This document shows positions 1-8,254 of a stretch of 26,873 nt of DNA, piece by piece. Every line of letters begins with the position of its first letter. Positions within the stretch are counted from its first letter, which is position 1. The notes below the pieces were generated by a model. That model did no database searches, was not told where the DNA came from, and worked only from the letters and a program-made list of their open reading frames with translations. Position numbers and translations under genes: made by a program. This stretch comes from CAZEBW01 sp964510205 (GTDB lineage Bacteria; Chloroflexota; Anaerolineae; VGOG01), in NCBI GenBank assembly GCA_964510205.1, contig CAZEBW010000050.1, positions 1 through 26,873 on the forward strand, in the 5' to 3' direction.

Positions 1-1817
1 GAGCTGGAAGGGGAACTGGCCAATGTGCTGGAGGCCGATTCCAGCATGGAGAACAGCCCGCTGCTCATGCTCTCCAGCGAGGTGAAGGCGCCCTGTGTTG
101 CGCCTTCCAGAGATGGGATACCCCCGCCCTCGCCCGTGGCGACCGGCGGACGAGGGCTTCCCGCGCCCATCCCGCTCCCACTGGCATGGCCGTGTCCGTA
201 GATGATAGGTGGATAGGGGTAGTACCAGGTGGGAGCAGGGGATCCGACGGCGGCGAACTTCTTGATCCAGCCCTTCTCCAACCCGAAGGCGATGGCGTAG
301 GGCAGATACTTATCGAAGATGCCTTTGGCTTGTTCGAGGTCGGTGTATTTCTCGATGTTGGCCAGATAGCGATTGAAAGCCTTCCACTTGGCTGCCGCCA
401 GCGATCCCTCGTTCGTCTTGCGAGGCATGAAGTAGCCGATGATGAGGAAGGCGATGGCGGTAATGCCCAAGCCAATGGGGGGACAGATGGCCGCGCTGCT
501 GTACTCGCTGAGGATAGCAGCAGCGCCGACGCCCAAGACGCCGGCCAGGACAATGCCGATAACGCCCAGAATGGCGTATTTCTTGCGCGTTCGATCGGGA
601 CTTTTCTCGAAGAAGCCCTGTGCCACTACTTCGTCATATAGCTCCTCGCGCAGATCGGGAATGGCCTTGTAAAACTTCTCCTTCAGATCGGACAGGTCAA
701 CCTGGGAGCGACCGCGAAACAGTTTTCTGATCAACGTCTTCTCGTAGGGCCGCAGGGGCTGCCGGTCGTTCACCAGGCGGAAGGTGAAATCGCGCTTCTT
801 GCTGAGGCCCAGGAAGCCCGACTCCTGAGTCTCGGTCATGGTGATCACACCCCGCCGCGCCAGGTCAACGATGCTGGCCACGATGTCCTTCATGTCAGCC
901 TTCTCGTCCAGAAGGGCGCCCACTACGCCAGGCGGCAGATCGCTCGGCGGCTCAGGCAGGTAGTCCGCTACTGCGCTCAAGGGGACGTCTCGCCCCCGAC
1001 TGTACCATAGGGCCACAAGGGCCAGAGGCCCACCAATCAGGATCAAGAGGCCGATGGCCCCCAGGCCCAGGTCAACTAGGGGGCGGTATTTCTCATCGTA
1101 CTCGGCTTTTCTGTCGAAGTCAGCCTGCCAGGAGGGAGCCGAGCCCTGGATGACGCCGTGGAGGAACTGCACACGGACTTCCAGCTCCTCGCCGGGCTGG
1201 GTTCGGCCTGCGGTGAAAATGATCTCGGAGCCCTTGTTTTCGATCCGCACATCCCGACGCTCGTCGCTGCTCCCGTCGTAGGCGGCGAACACCAACTCCT
1301 CAGGATCGAAAGCGGCGGGAAGATGGACGGTCACCACCGAGGCCAGCACGGGGACGTCCCGATCGGGGAAGACGGCTTTCCAGAAGACTTGGTCGCCGCC
1401 TTCGTAGAAACGCAGTCCGCCCTTCACTGTGTACTTGAGGGTGTAGGTGTGGGTGGAGTCGTTGTAGCCCGGATAGTACCACTTGATGGTGAAGTCACCG
1501 TCGTCGTTGTAGAAGGTCTCGTAGGTGTAATCACCGCCGCGCCCGCGTTGATATTGCCGGTCTCCCTCCCAGACCTCCACGTCGGTGATGCTCTCCAGCC
1601 TGTCGGTGGGGATCTCGCGGTAGCCGAAGCTGAACCTGCCGCTGGTGTAGGTGAACTGCTGGCTTTCCACCACGCGGAGGTCGGAGTTCTCCAGCACGGT
1701 GATGTCCACGTCGAGGCGGTCCCAGATGTAGGTCTTGCTCTGGGCTTGAACAGCGCCCGCCAGCCCCAAGAGCAACGCGGTGATGACGACTAGCGCTAGA
1801 AGCTTCTGCCTTCTCAT
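1..1817 (-). CDS. DUF2207 family predicted membrane protein (3' end off the left edge)
   Basis: The reading frame is open from an ATG at 1817 to the window edge, about 605 codons, so the C-terminus is missing. The start is preceded by a purine-rich GGTAAGG. Residues 1 to about 26 form a signal peptide ending in AGAVQAQ. The next ~220 residues (IWDRLDVDITVLENSD onward) match the extracytoplasmic DUF2207 domain. A membrane segment follows at about residues 250-272, then a soluble part with a winged-helix-like stretch (VDLARRGVITMTET). A second hydrophobic block at about 412-462 could hold two membrane spans. The visible C-terminal part turns Gly/Ser/Pro-rich, as the family's tail usually does. 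The family has no firmly known biochemical role. It is transcribed away from the RpiR gene and appears to be a single gene. Family call is by domain order and recognisable sequence; function unknown. Confidence 0.85.
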   Translation of the reverse strand, partial: MRRQKLLALVVITALLLGLAGAVQAQSKTYIWDRLDVDITVLENSDLRVVESQQFTYTSGRFSFGYREIPTDRLESITDVEVWEGDRQYQRGRGGDYTYETFYNDDGDFTIKWYYPGYNDSTHTYTLKYTVKGGLRFYEGGDQVFWKAVFPDRDVPVLASVVTVHLPAAFDPEELVFAAYDGSSDERRDVRIENKGSEIIFTAGRTQPGEELEVRVQFLHGVIQGSAPSWQADFDRKAEYDEKYRPLVDLGLGAIGLLILIGGPLALVALWYSRGRDVPLSAVADYLPEPPSDLPPGVVGALLDEKADMKDIVASIVDLARRGVITMTETQESGFLGLSKKRDFTFRLVNDRQPLRPYEKTLIRKLFRGRSQVDLSDLKEKFYKAIPDLREELYDEVVAQGFFEKSPDRTRKKYAILGVIGIVLAGVLGVGAAAILSEYSSAAICPPIGLGITAIAFLIIGYFMPRKTNEGSLAAAKWKAFNRYLANIEKYTDLEQAKGIFDKYLPYAIAFGLEKGWIKKFAAVGSPAPTWYYPYPPIIYGHGHASGSGMGAGSPRPPVATGEGGGIPSLEGATQGAFTSLESMSSGLFSMLESASSTLASSPSS

Positions 1818-1886
1818 GAAACCTTACCTTTCTGTCCTCTGTCTTGGAGCTTGTCCAAAGTCCAGTCTGTCGGATGTCGTGAAACT

Positions 1887-1892
1887 ATTATA
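1887..1892 (-). promoter_or_regulatory. Candidate -10 box for the DUF2207 gene
   Basis: The minus strand reads TATAAT here, about 70 bases upstream of the ATG at 1817. A second minus-strand TATAAT lies at 1934-1929. Neither has a convincing -35 box at 16-18 bases, so either one, or neither, may be used. The rest of the 1818-2185 gap is AT-richer than its surroundings and holds the plus-strand promoter listed separately. I see no gene in it. Confidence 0.3.
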
Positions 1893-2083
1893 CTCTATCC
1901 AGGCTGAAAAGGGAAATTCAGCGCTTCTATTATAGCATTTGTGGCCCCGTTTTGCTTGACTTGAGCCGGCCAACTCTGTGACTTCCCCTTGACTTTCCTG
2001 GCCCTTTTGGGCGGCTCGTCACTATTCGTCAACTGTTCCAAAGTGTAATGATCGTTTCACTAAGCATTTTAAGGTAAAAAGCC

Positions 2084-2112
2084 TTGCTTTTTTCTCAGTC
2101 TTGTGGTATAAT
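2084..2112 (+). promoter_or_regulatory. Sigma70-type promoter of the RpiR gene, extended -10
   Basis: TTGCTT at 2084-2089 and a perfect TATAAT at 2107-2112 are separated by 17 bases. TGG directly before the -10 gives the extended TGnTATAAT form. Transcription would start near 2119-2120, leaving a leader of about 66 bases before the ATG at 2186. The leader contains a 7-codon reading frame (ATG 2170, TGA 2191-2193) overlapping the start of the regulator gene. Confidence 0.75.
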
Positions 2113-2185
2113 GCGGGCGTTAAGCAGTAGAGTAGCCCCACCAGCAGTGATTACCCTCCCTCTCGATTAATGAAAGAAGCAGACA

Positions 2186-3064
2186 ATGACTGAAGAGGTT
2201 ACTTTCCGAGACACTATTGTCTCTGGTTTCCCGGACTTGACTAGGAAACAGAAGGAAGTAGCCCGTTTTGTTCTGGATAACGACCATTTCGTAGCCTTCG
2301 CCACCGTCGCCGAAGTGGCGCAAGAGGTAGGCGTTAGCACGGCGACGGTGGTACGATTTTGCCAGGCCATCGGCTACGAGGGATACCCTTACCTGCAAGC
2401 AGCTATCCGCCAGACATTCTCCCGCTCTACAACCACGATCCAGAGGTTAGAGGCCAGGTTGGCATTTCCCTTACCAGAGAGTGATCTGCTGGCGCGGGTT
2501 TGTGCAGCCGACATCGAAAACATCAAGCGCACGATGGAGCTAGTAAACACTGAGACCTTCGAGGCTACTGTGACCGAGATTGTTCAAGCCACCGGCATTC
2601 TGGTGATAGGCGAGGGGCTTTCGGCCCCACCAGCCCTCTTCTTCGCCCATTCACTCAAAGTGATGGGCTTCCCCGTACAGGTGCTGACCACCGGCGGCGC
2701 TCCCCTGTCCTTAGCACTCAGTACATTGAGGCCCAGCGATCTGCTAGTAGTCATCAGTTTCTGGCGCTACTTTCGCGAGACCGTCGAAGCGCTGTACTGG
2801 GCCAGGAAGGTGGGTGCCAAGAGGATCGTCATCACCGACAGTGAATTGTCGCCTATCGCCCAACCGGCGGACTATGTCTTTGTGGCGATCACCGACGGCC
2901 TCGCCTATAGTAGTTCTCTGGTCGCCCCCCTCTCACTCATTAACGCCTTCATTGCTGCTCTTTCTTTCCAAAGGCCGCAACAGGTGCTCACCGCGCTGCG
3001 CAACGTGGATGCTGCATATAGAGAAAATAAGCTTCTGGTGGATGTGAGTGAGGGGGGCAAATAA
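2186..3064 (+). CDS. MurR/RpiR family transcriptional regulator
   Basis: This 292-residue protein has the classic two-part RpiR layout. An N-terminal helix-turn-helix domain (about residues 1-78) contains the family's TRKQKEVARFVLDN, a recognition-helix region GVSTATVVRFCQAIGYEGY, and a final helix. A C-terminal SIS domain follows (about 125-265, with VIGEGLS and VISFWRYFRETVEAL). SIS domains in this family usually bind phosphosugars or sugar acids. The gene lies immediately upstream of the nine-gene transporter/enzyme run on the same strand, 82 bases away, and is the obvious candidate for its local regulator. The ATG at 2186 has only a weak AGAAG ahead of it, but starting there puts the HTH at the normal distance from the N-terminus. 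The effector is not predictable. An RpiR protein guarding a peptide/betaine-type cluster is less usual than one guarding sugar genes. Confidence 0.9.
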   Translation: MTEEVTFRDTIVSGFPDLTRKQKEVARFVLDNDHFVAFATVAEVAQEVGVSTATVVRFCQAIGYEGYPYLQAAIRQTFSRSTTTIQRLEARLAFPLPESDLLARVCAADIENIKRTMELVNTETFEATVTEIVQATGILVIGEGLSAPPALFFAHSLKVMGFPVQVLTTGGAPLSLALSTLRPSDLLVVISFWRYFRETVEALYWARKVGAKRIVITDSELSPIAQPADYVFVAITDGLAYSSSLVAPLSLINAFIAALSFQRPQQVLTALRNVDAAYRENKLLVDVSEGGK

Positions 3065-3146
3065 AATTGTTGAAGGGAGGGATGTCTATCGCACAGAAAC
3101 GTCGGATCCTCGTATTCGTTCCAAAACACAAATAAGGAGGCAGTAA

Positions 3147-5006
3147 ATGTCTAAGAAGATGCAGTACCAACGAGTTGGCCGTAATCTGTTTCTAGTGCTG
3201 GTGATGTTGCTGGCCCAGGTGAGCATGGCCAGCGCTGCTCCGCCGGCCCAGGAGGAGATGTCCTACACGGTCAAGCTGGGGGACAACCTTTGGACGCTGG
3301 CGGAGAAGTACCTGGGCAGCGGCCCGGCTTACTGGGCCATCGTCGGCGCCACCAACACCAAAGCCGAGGAGGATACCAGCTTCGCCAGCGTCGAAAACCC
3401 TAACTTGATTCACCCCGGTTGGAAGCTCCTCATCCCCAGCGCTGAGGAAGCTGCGAAGTACATCACGGCCGCTGTGCCTGAGAGAGGCGGCACCCTGGTG
3501 GTAGCTCTGGCTTCCGCACCCACCTCGCTGGATCCGGCCGACCACCGCAGCCGACAATCGGAGACGGTGATCCGCAATATGTTCGACGGCCTGGTCACCC
3601 GCGACACCCGCAGCGGTGTCCACCTGGAGCTGGCGGAGGAGATGAACTGGCTCGATAACCAAACGCTCGAGGTCAAGCTCCGCCAAGGGGTGAAGTTCCA
3701 CGACGACGTGGAGATGACCGCCGATGACGTGGTCTTTACCTTCAACCGCATCATCGGGGAGAACATGATCGAGTACCCCGAGTCCCACACGTCGCCCCGT
3801 AAGGGCCTCATCGCGCCGCTGGAGTCCATCGAGAAGACGGGCGATTACGGCGTAGTGATGCACTTCAGCGGTCCCTGGGGGCCGGCGATGCAGATGATCG
3901 TCCACCAACAGATCGTGCCCCAGCACTACCTGGAAGAGGTGGGTACAGAAGGCTTCGTCGCGCACCCCATCGGCACGGGTCCCTTCAAGTTCGTTTCGGC
4001 CAAGGGGATGGATGAGATCATCATGGAGCGCTTCGACGATTACTACGGTGGCGCCCCCGATCTGGCACCGGTTGGCACGGCCTGTGTGGAAAGAGCTATC
4101 TTCCGCGTGATCCCCGAAGCCTCGACGCGCGTGGCCGCGTTGCTGGCCGGTGAGGTGGACATCATCCAGGCTCTACCGCCGGAGCTAATCGGCATGATAG
4201 AGCAGAACCCTGCTGTCCAGGTGAAGACGGCGCCGGGCACCCAGCCCAAGTGGATGCAGATCAACGTCACCCAGCCGCCCTTCGACGATGTAAAGGTCCG
4301 CCAGGCCCTGAACTACGCTGTGGACAAGCAGCTCATCATTGACGAAATCTACGGTGGTCGCGCTGTGGCCCTGCCCGGAGCTCTGTCACCTTTCAACAAC
4401 TTCGTGAACAAGGACCTAGAGCCGTACCCCTACGATCCGGACAAGGCCGTGGCTCTCCTGGCGGAAGCCGGCTGGACAGATTCCGATGGCAATGGCATCC
4501 TGGACAAAGATGGCCAGCCCTTCAGCTTCACCATGGATACCATAGAGGAGTGGCGCCCGCTGGCCGAGGCGGTGGCTGGGCAGTTCCGAGCCATCGGCGT
4601 TGAAACCAGCGTCCGCTTCTGGGAATACAGCGTGGTGAAGCCCATGCTGCTGGCCTGCGAACGCCTGGCCTATCTGGACGATTGGGGCGACTCGGCCTTC
4701 GATCCCGTGGGCCACTTCGAGGCCAAGTGGCACGGCCAAGTGGAGGGGTCGCCCTATGGCCGCGGCAACTTCTCTTGCTACAGCAACGAACGGGTGAACG
4801 AGCTGGTCAAGCTGGGCGAGACCACCGCCGACGTTGCTGAGCGGCAAGTGATCTACGACGAAGCCCAGGAAATCGTCTACGAAGAGGCTCCCGCTGTGTT
4901 CTTGATCCTCCCCGAGGAGGCCGAGGCGGCATCCAGCCGCGTCCAGAACTGGGAGCCAGCTTCAGACAGCCGCATCAACCTGCACGACGTGTGTGTCACG
5001 CAGTAA
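3147..5006 (+). CDS. ABC transporter solute-binding protein, family 5, with N-terminal LysM domain
   Basis: The 619-residue extracellular receptor of the importer encoded downstream. An excellent AGGAGG lies 8 bases before the ATG. Residues 1-30 are a signal peptide (FLVLVMLLAQVSMASA) with no lipobox cysteine. Residues ~38-97 form a LysM domain (SYTVKLGDNLWTLAEKYLG ... HPGWKLLIPS). Residues ~110-619 are a SBP_bac_5 fold, with GGTLVVAL, SLDPADHRS, the LRQGVKFHD motif and a DDVVFTFNRI stretch. The family binds dipeptides, oligopeptides, opines, nickel or sugars, so the ligand is open. LysM binds peptidoglycan-type glycans, so it may replace the usual lipid anchor and hold the receptor in the wall. 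No clear promoter is seen in 3065-3146. The gene may be read from the RpiR promoter. Confidence 0.93.
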   Translation: MSKKMQYQRVGRNLFLVLVMLLAQVSMASAAPPAQEEMSYTVKLGDNLWTLAEKYLGSGPAYWAIVGATNTKAEEDTSFASVENPNLIHPGWKLLIPSAEEAAKYITAAVPERGGTLVVALASAPTSLDPADHRSRQSETVIRNMFDGLVTRDTRSGVHLELAEEMNWLDNQTLEVKLRQGVKFHDDVEMTADDVVFTFNRIIGENMIEYPESHTSPRKGLIAPLESIEKTGDYGVVMHFSGPWGPAMQMIVHQQIVPQHYLEEVGTEGFVAHPIGTGPFKFVSAKGMDEIIMERFDDYYGGAPDLAPVGTACVERAIFRVIPEASTRVAALLAGEVDIIQALPPELIGMIEQNPAVQVKTAPGTQPKWMQINVTQPPFDDVKVRQALNYAVDKQLIIDEIYGGRAVALPGALSPFNNFVNKDLEPYPYDPDKAVALLAEAGWTDSDGNGILDKDGQPFSFTMDTIEEWRPLAEAVAGQFRAIGVETSVRFWEYSVVKPMLLACERLAYLDDWGDSAFDPVGHFEAKWHGQVEGSPYGRGNFSCYSNERVNELVKLGETTADVAERQVIYDEAQEIVYEEAPAVFLILPEEAEAASSRVQNWEPASDSRINLHDVCVTQ

Positions 5007-5027
5007 GCTCGCGGATCGGATAATTCG

Positions 5028-5067
5028 ATGATCAGGGATCGGGGGCAACCCTCTGGTCCCTGATCAT
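5028..5067. repeat. Inverted repeat between binding-protein and permease genes
   Basis: ATGATCAGGGA at 5028-5038 pairs exactly with TCCCTGATCAT at 5057-5067, and the interior is partly paired. There is no T-run, so an intrinsic terminator is unlikely. It may act as a transcript stabiliser that lets the binding-protein message be more abundant than the permease message, as is usual in such operons. Its GATCAGGGA resembles the 7-base elements further along, but it does not follow their register. Confidence 0.6.
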
Positions 5068-5104
5068 TGTTCGTCAACTATCGTTCTTCCGAAGGACACT
5101 ACTT

Positions 5105-6115
<1,011 letters not shown>

Positions 6116-6185
6116 GGGACTAGGGACAAGGGGCAAGGGACCAGGGGCAAGGGCCTAGTCCCTGATCCCTTGTCCCTAGTCCCTA
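6116..6185. repeat. Heptamer palindrome, element A1
   Basis: Exactly ten 7-base units starting on the base after the TAA of the upstream permease gene. The first six are variants of GGGACTA or GGGACAA. The last four are their complements (GTCCCTA type). The element folds into a long hairpin. It fills most of the 95-base gap between the two permease genes. Confidence 0.9.
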
Positions 6186-6210
6186 ACTTGAGTAACGAAA
6201 GACGATTTCT

Positions 6211-7140
6211 ATGAAACAAGCCTCTACTACACTTCGCCCAACCTTTTGGTACCCCATCAGCATCCGGCTGCGGCTGTTGCGCCGAAACCTGTTGGATTTC
6301 CTGTCCGAGCTGCGCCGCCACCCCCTGGCGCTGCTGGGAGGCATCATCGTCCTGGCTTACGTGCTGGCCGCCGTCTTTGCTCCTCAGATCACGCCCCATG
6401 ACCCCACCATGGGCAACCTGCGGCAACGCTTCCTCCCGCCGGCGTGGCAAGAAGGTGGAGACACGGCCTATCTCCTGGGGACGGACGACCAGGGGCGCGA
6501 TCTCCTCACGCGGATTATCTTCGGAGCTCGCATCTCGCTGATGATAGGGCTTCTCTCCGTGGGCATCTCGGTGCTGATAGGTACCGCGCTAGGATGCATC
6601 ACCGGCTATTTCCGAGGCCTGATAGACGATATCATCTCTCGCTTTGCCGATTTGCTGCTGGCTTTCCCCTATCTGATCTTCGCCATTGGCGTGATGGCCT
6701 TTCTGGGACCAGGTTTCGGCAACCTGATCACCGCTCTCACTTTCAAAGGGTGGGTGGAGTTCTTCCGGCTGGTGCGGGGGGAGATGATGGCAGAGAAGAC
6801 CAAGGAGTACGTAGAGGCAGCCAGAGCAGTGGGCCAGTCCCACAGGGCCATCATGGTCAGCGAGATCCTCCCCAACATCGTCCAATCCGTCTTCGTCCTG
6901 GGCACCCTGCGCATGGGCTACATGATCATCATGGAGGCCAGCCTGAGCTTCCTGGGCCTGGGCATCCAGCCCCCTACCCCGGCCTGGGGCTCCATGGTGG
7001 CCGCTGGCCGCGACTACCTGTTCACCGCCTGGTGGGTCTCCACCCTGCCCGGCATCGCCATCTTGATCTTGGTCTTGTCTATCAATCTGTTTGGCGAAGG
7101 GCTGCGGGATATCCTCGATCCGCGGCTCAAGATAGAGTGA
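6211..7140 (+). CDS. ABC transporter permease, DppC/OppC type
   Basis: The 309-residue partner permease. It has the N-terminal OppC-type segment (LLDFLSELRRHPLALLGG) before the first membrane helix, the conserved GTDDQGRDLLTRIIFGAR in the periplasmic loop, several hydrophobic spans, and the EAA loop EYVEAARAVGQSHRAIMVSE. It ends with the family's GEGLRDILDPRLK. Length is normal. The ribosome-binding site is weak (GAAAG), perhaps because the repeat A1 lies just upstream. The next gene is not the expected ATPase but a C45 enzyme, so enzyme genes are embedded within the transporter operon. Confidence 0.95.
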   Translation: MKQASTTLRPTFWYPISIRLRLLRRNLLDFLSELRRHPLALLGGIIVLAYVLAAVFAPQITPHDPTMGNLRQRFLPPAWQEGGDTAYLLGTDDQGRDLLTRIIFGARISLMIGLLSVGISVLIGTALGCITGYFRGLIDDIISRFADLLLAFPYLIFAIGVMAFLGPGFGNLITALTFKGWVEFFRLVRGEMMAEKTKEYVEAARAVGQSHRAIMVSEILPNIVQSVFVLGTLRMGYMIIMEASLSFLGLGIQPPTPAWGSMVAAGRDYLFTAWWVSTLPGIAILILVLSINLFGEGLRDILDPRLKIE

Positions 7141-7144
7141 ATGA

Positions 7145-7172
7145 GGGGCTAGGGACAAGGGGCTAGGGAGAA
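7145..7172. repeat. Heptamer element A2, single-armed
   Basis: Four units of the GGGGCTA/GGGACAA type lie between the stop of the permease gene (7138-7140) and the start codon at 7172, with no complementary arm. The last unit runs into the ATG, so this element supplies all of the G-rich sequence that could act as ribosome-binding site for the next gene. Confidence 0.8.
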
Positions 7173-8254
7173 TGGTTAGGCTGCTTGAGGTCAGCGGAAC
7201 GCACTACAAAATGGGATGGCAGCACGGTCGCCAGGTCAGGGACCTGCGTCCGTTGATTTTGGATGCCGTCCAGAATCGCCTGGCTTCCCTGGAGGGGAGG
7301 GAGGGGATCACGGATCTCCCGGAGCGTTTGCTGGAAACGCTCCGGGAGATCGGTGGAGCTCCTACCATCGAAATGATTCGAGGCCAGGCCGATGGACTGG
7401 AGGTGGACTTTCAGCGCCTGTTTCAGTACGATGTGGCATCCTATCTGGAGGACAATCTGCTTCCCTCGAACTCAGAGGGTTGCAGCACCTGGGCCGCCTC
7501 CCAGGGGGCGACCAGCAGCGGCGAGCCGATCCTGGTCAAGAACAGGGACTACTATCTGGAGCACCTTCCTTTGCAGATTGTGGCGCGAGCCGATCCAGCG
7601 GATGGACGCCGCTTCGCTTACCGCTATCTCTGCGTCGGCAGCGCGGGCAGTCCCGGGGTCTTCGGCTCTGGCATCAACGAAAGGGGCCTGTGCGTGGCCG
7701 ACACCCGCGTTCGATCCCTCGACAACGGCCCGGGCCTTCCTGCCTATTCTCTGATGATGCACATCCTGGAAGAGCACGACAACGTCCGTTCGGCCCTGGA
7801 ATACCTGCACAGAGCGAAGCGGATGGGGGGCAGCAACCTGGTGCTGGCCGATGCCCAGGGCGACCTGGCCGTGTTCGAGGTGGGATACAGAAACTATGGC
7901 TTAATCGAGGCCGATGATCACATCGTGGTGAACGCCAACCACTTCGTCAGTCCCGACTTAAGAGACCAATTCGTGGACACCAATCCGCCCGAAACCAAAG
8001 GCAACTCCTTCCATCGTCACGAAAAACTGGACGGCGTGCTGCGGGGTTCGTATGGCAAAATCAGCGCGGATCTGGCCCAGCGCCTCATGGCTTTCCACGG
8101 CAGTCCTTTGGACTCCATCTGTCGTCACCAGCAGCTCTTCATGGGAAAAGAAACGGGCACCATCTCCACGGCCATCTACCTGCCAGCCGAAAGGAAGCTG
8201 CTCTTCTGCCACGGCCGGCCCTGCGAAGAAGAATACGAGGCATTTTCTCTTTGA
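7172..8254 (+). CDS. C45-family Ntn hydrolase (acyl-CoA:6-APA acyltransferase-like)
   Basis: A 360-residue protein of the C45/AAT superfamily, whose members are made as precursors and cut themselves before a cysteine that becomes the catalytic N-terminal nucleophile. The expected Gly-Cys junction is at 103-104 (SEGCSTWAA). Other family marks are GTHYKMGWQHGRQ near the start, NRDYYLE, and the GSNLVLADAQGDLAVFE strand. Relatives transfer or hydrolyse acyl groups on amines. The Penicillium enzyme exchanges the penicillin side chain, and many bacterial ones have unknown substrates. There is no signal peptide, so it probably acts in the cytoplasm on imported material. The TGA overlaps the TTG start of the next gene by 4 bases, a sign of coupled translation. 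Confidence 0.85.
   Translation: MVRLLEVSGTHYKMGWQHGRQVRDLRPLILDAVQNRLASLEGREGITDLPERLLETLREIGGAPTIEMIRGQADGLEVDFQRLFQYDVASYLEDNLLPSNSEGCSTWAASQGATSSGEPILVKNRDYYLEHLPLQIVARADPADGRRFAYRYLCVGSAGSPGVFGSGINERGLCVADTRVRSLDNGPGLPAYSLMMHILEEHDNVRSALEYLHRAKRMGGSNLVLADAQGDLAVFEVGYRNYGLIEADDHIVVNANHFVSPDLRDQFVDTNPPETKGNSFHRHEKLDGVLRGSYGKISADLAQRLMAFHGSPLDSICRHQQLFMGKETGTISTAIYLPAERKLLFCHGRPCEEEYEAFSL

Noticed and set aside
3065..3146. Separate promoter for the binding-protein gene
   Set aside because: TTGAAG at 3070 has no acceptable -10 at 16-18 bases. I saw only the strong ribosome-binding site.
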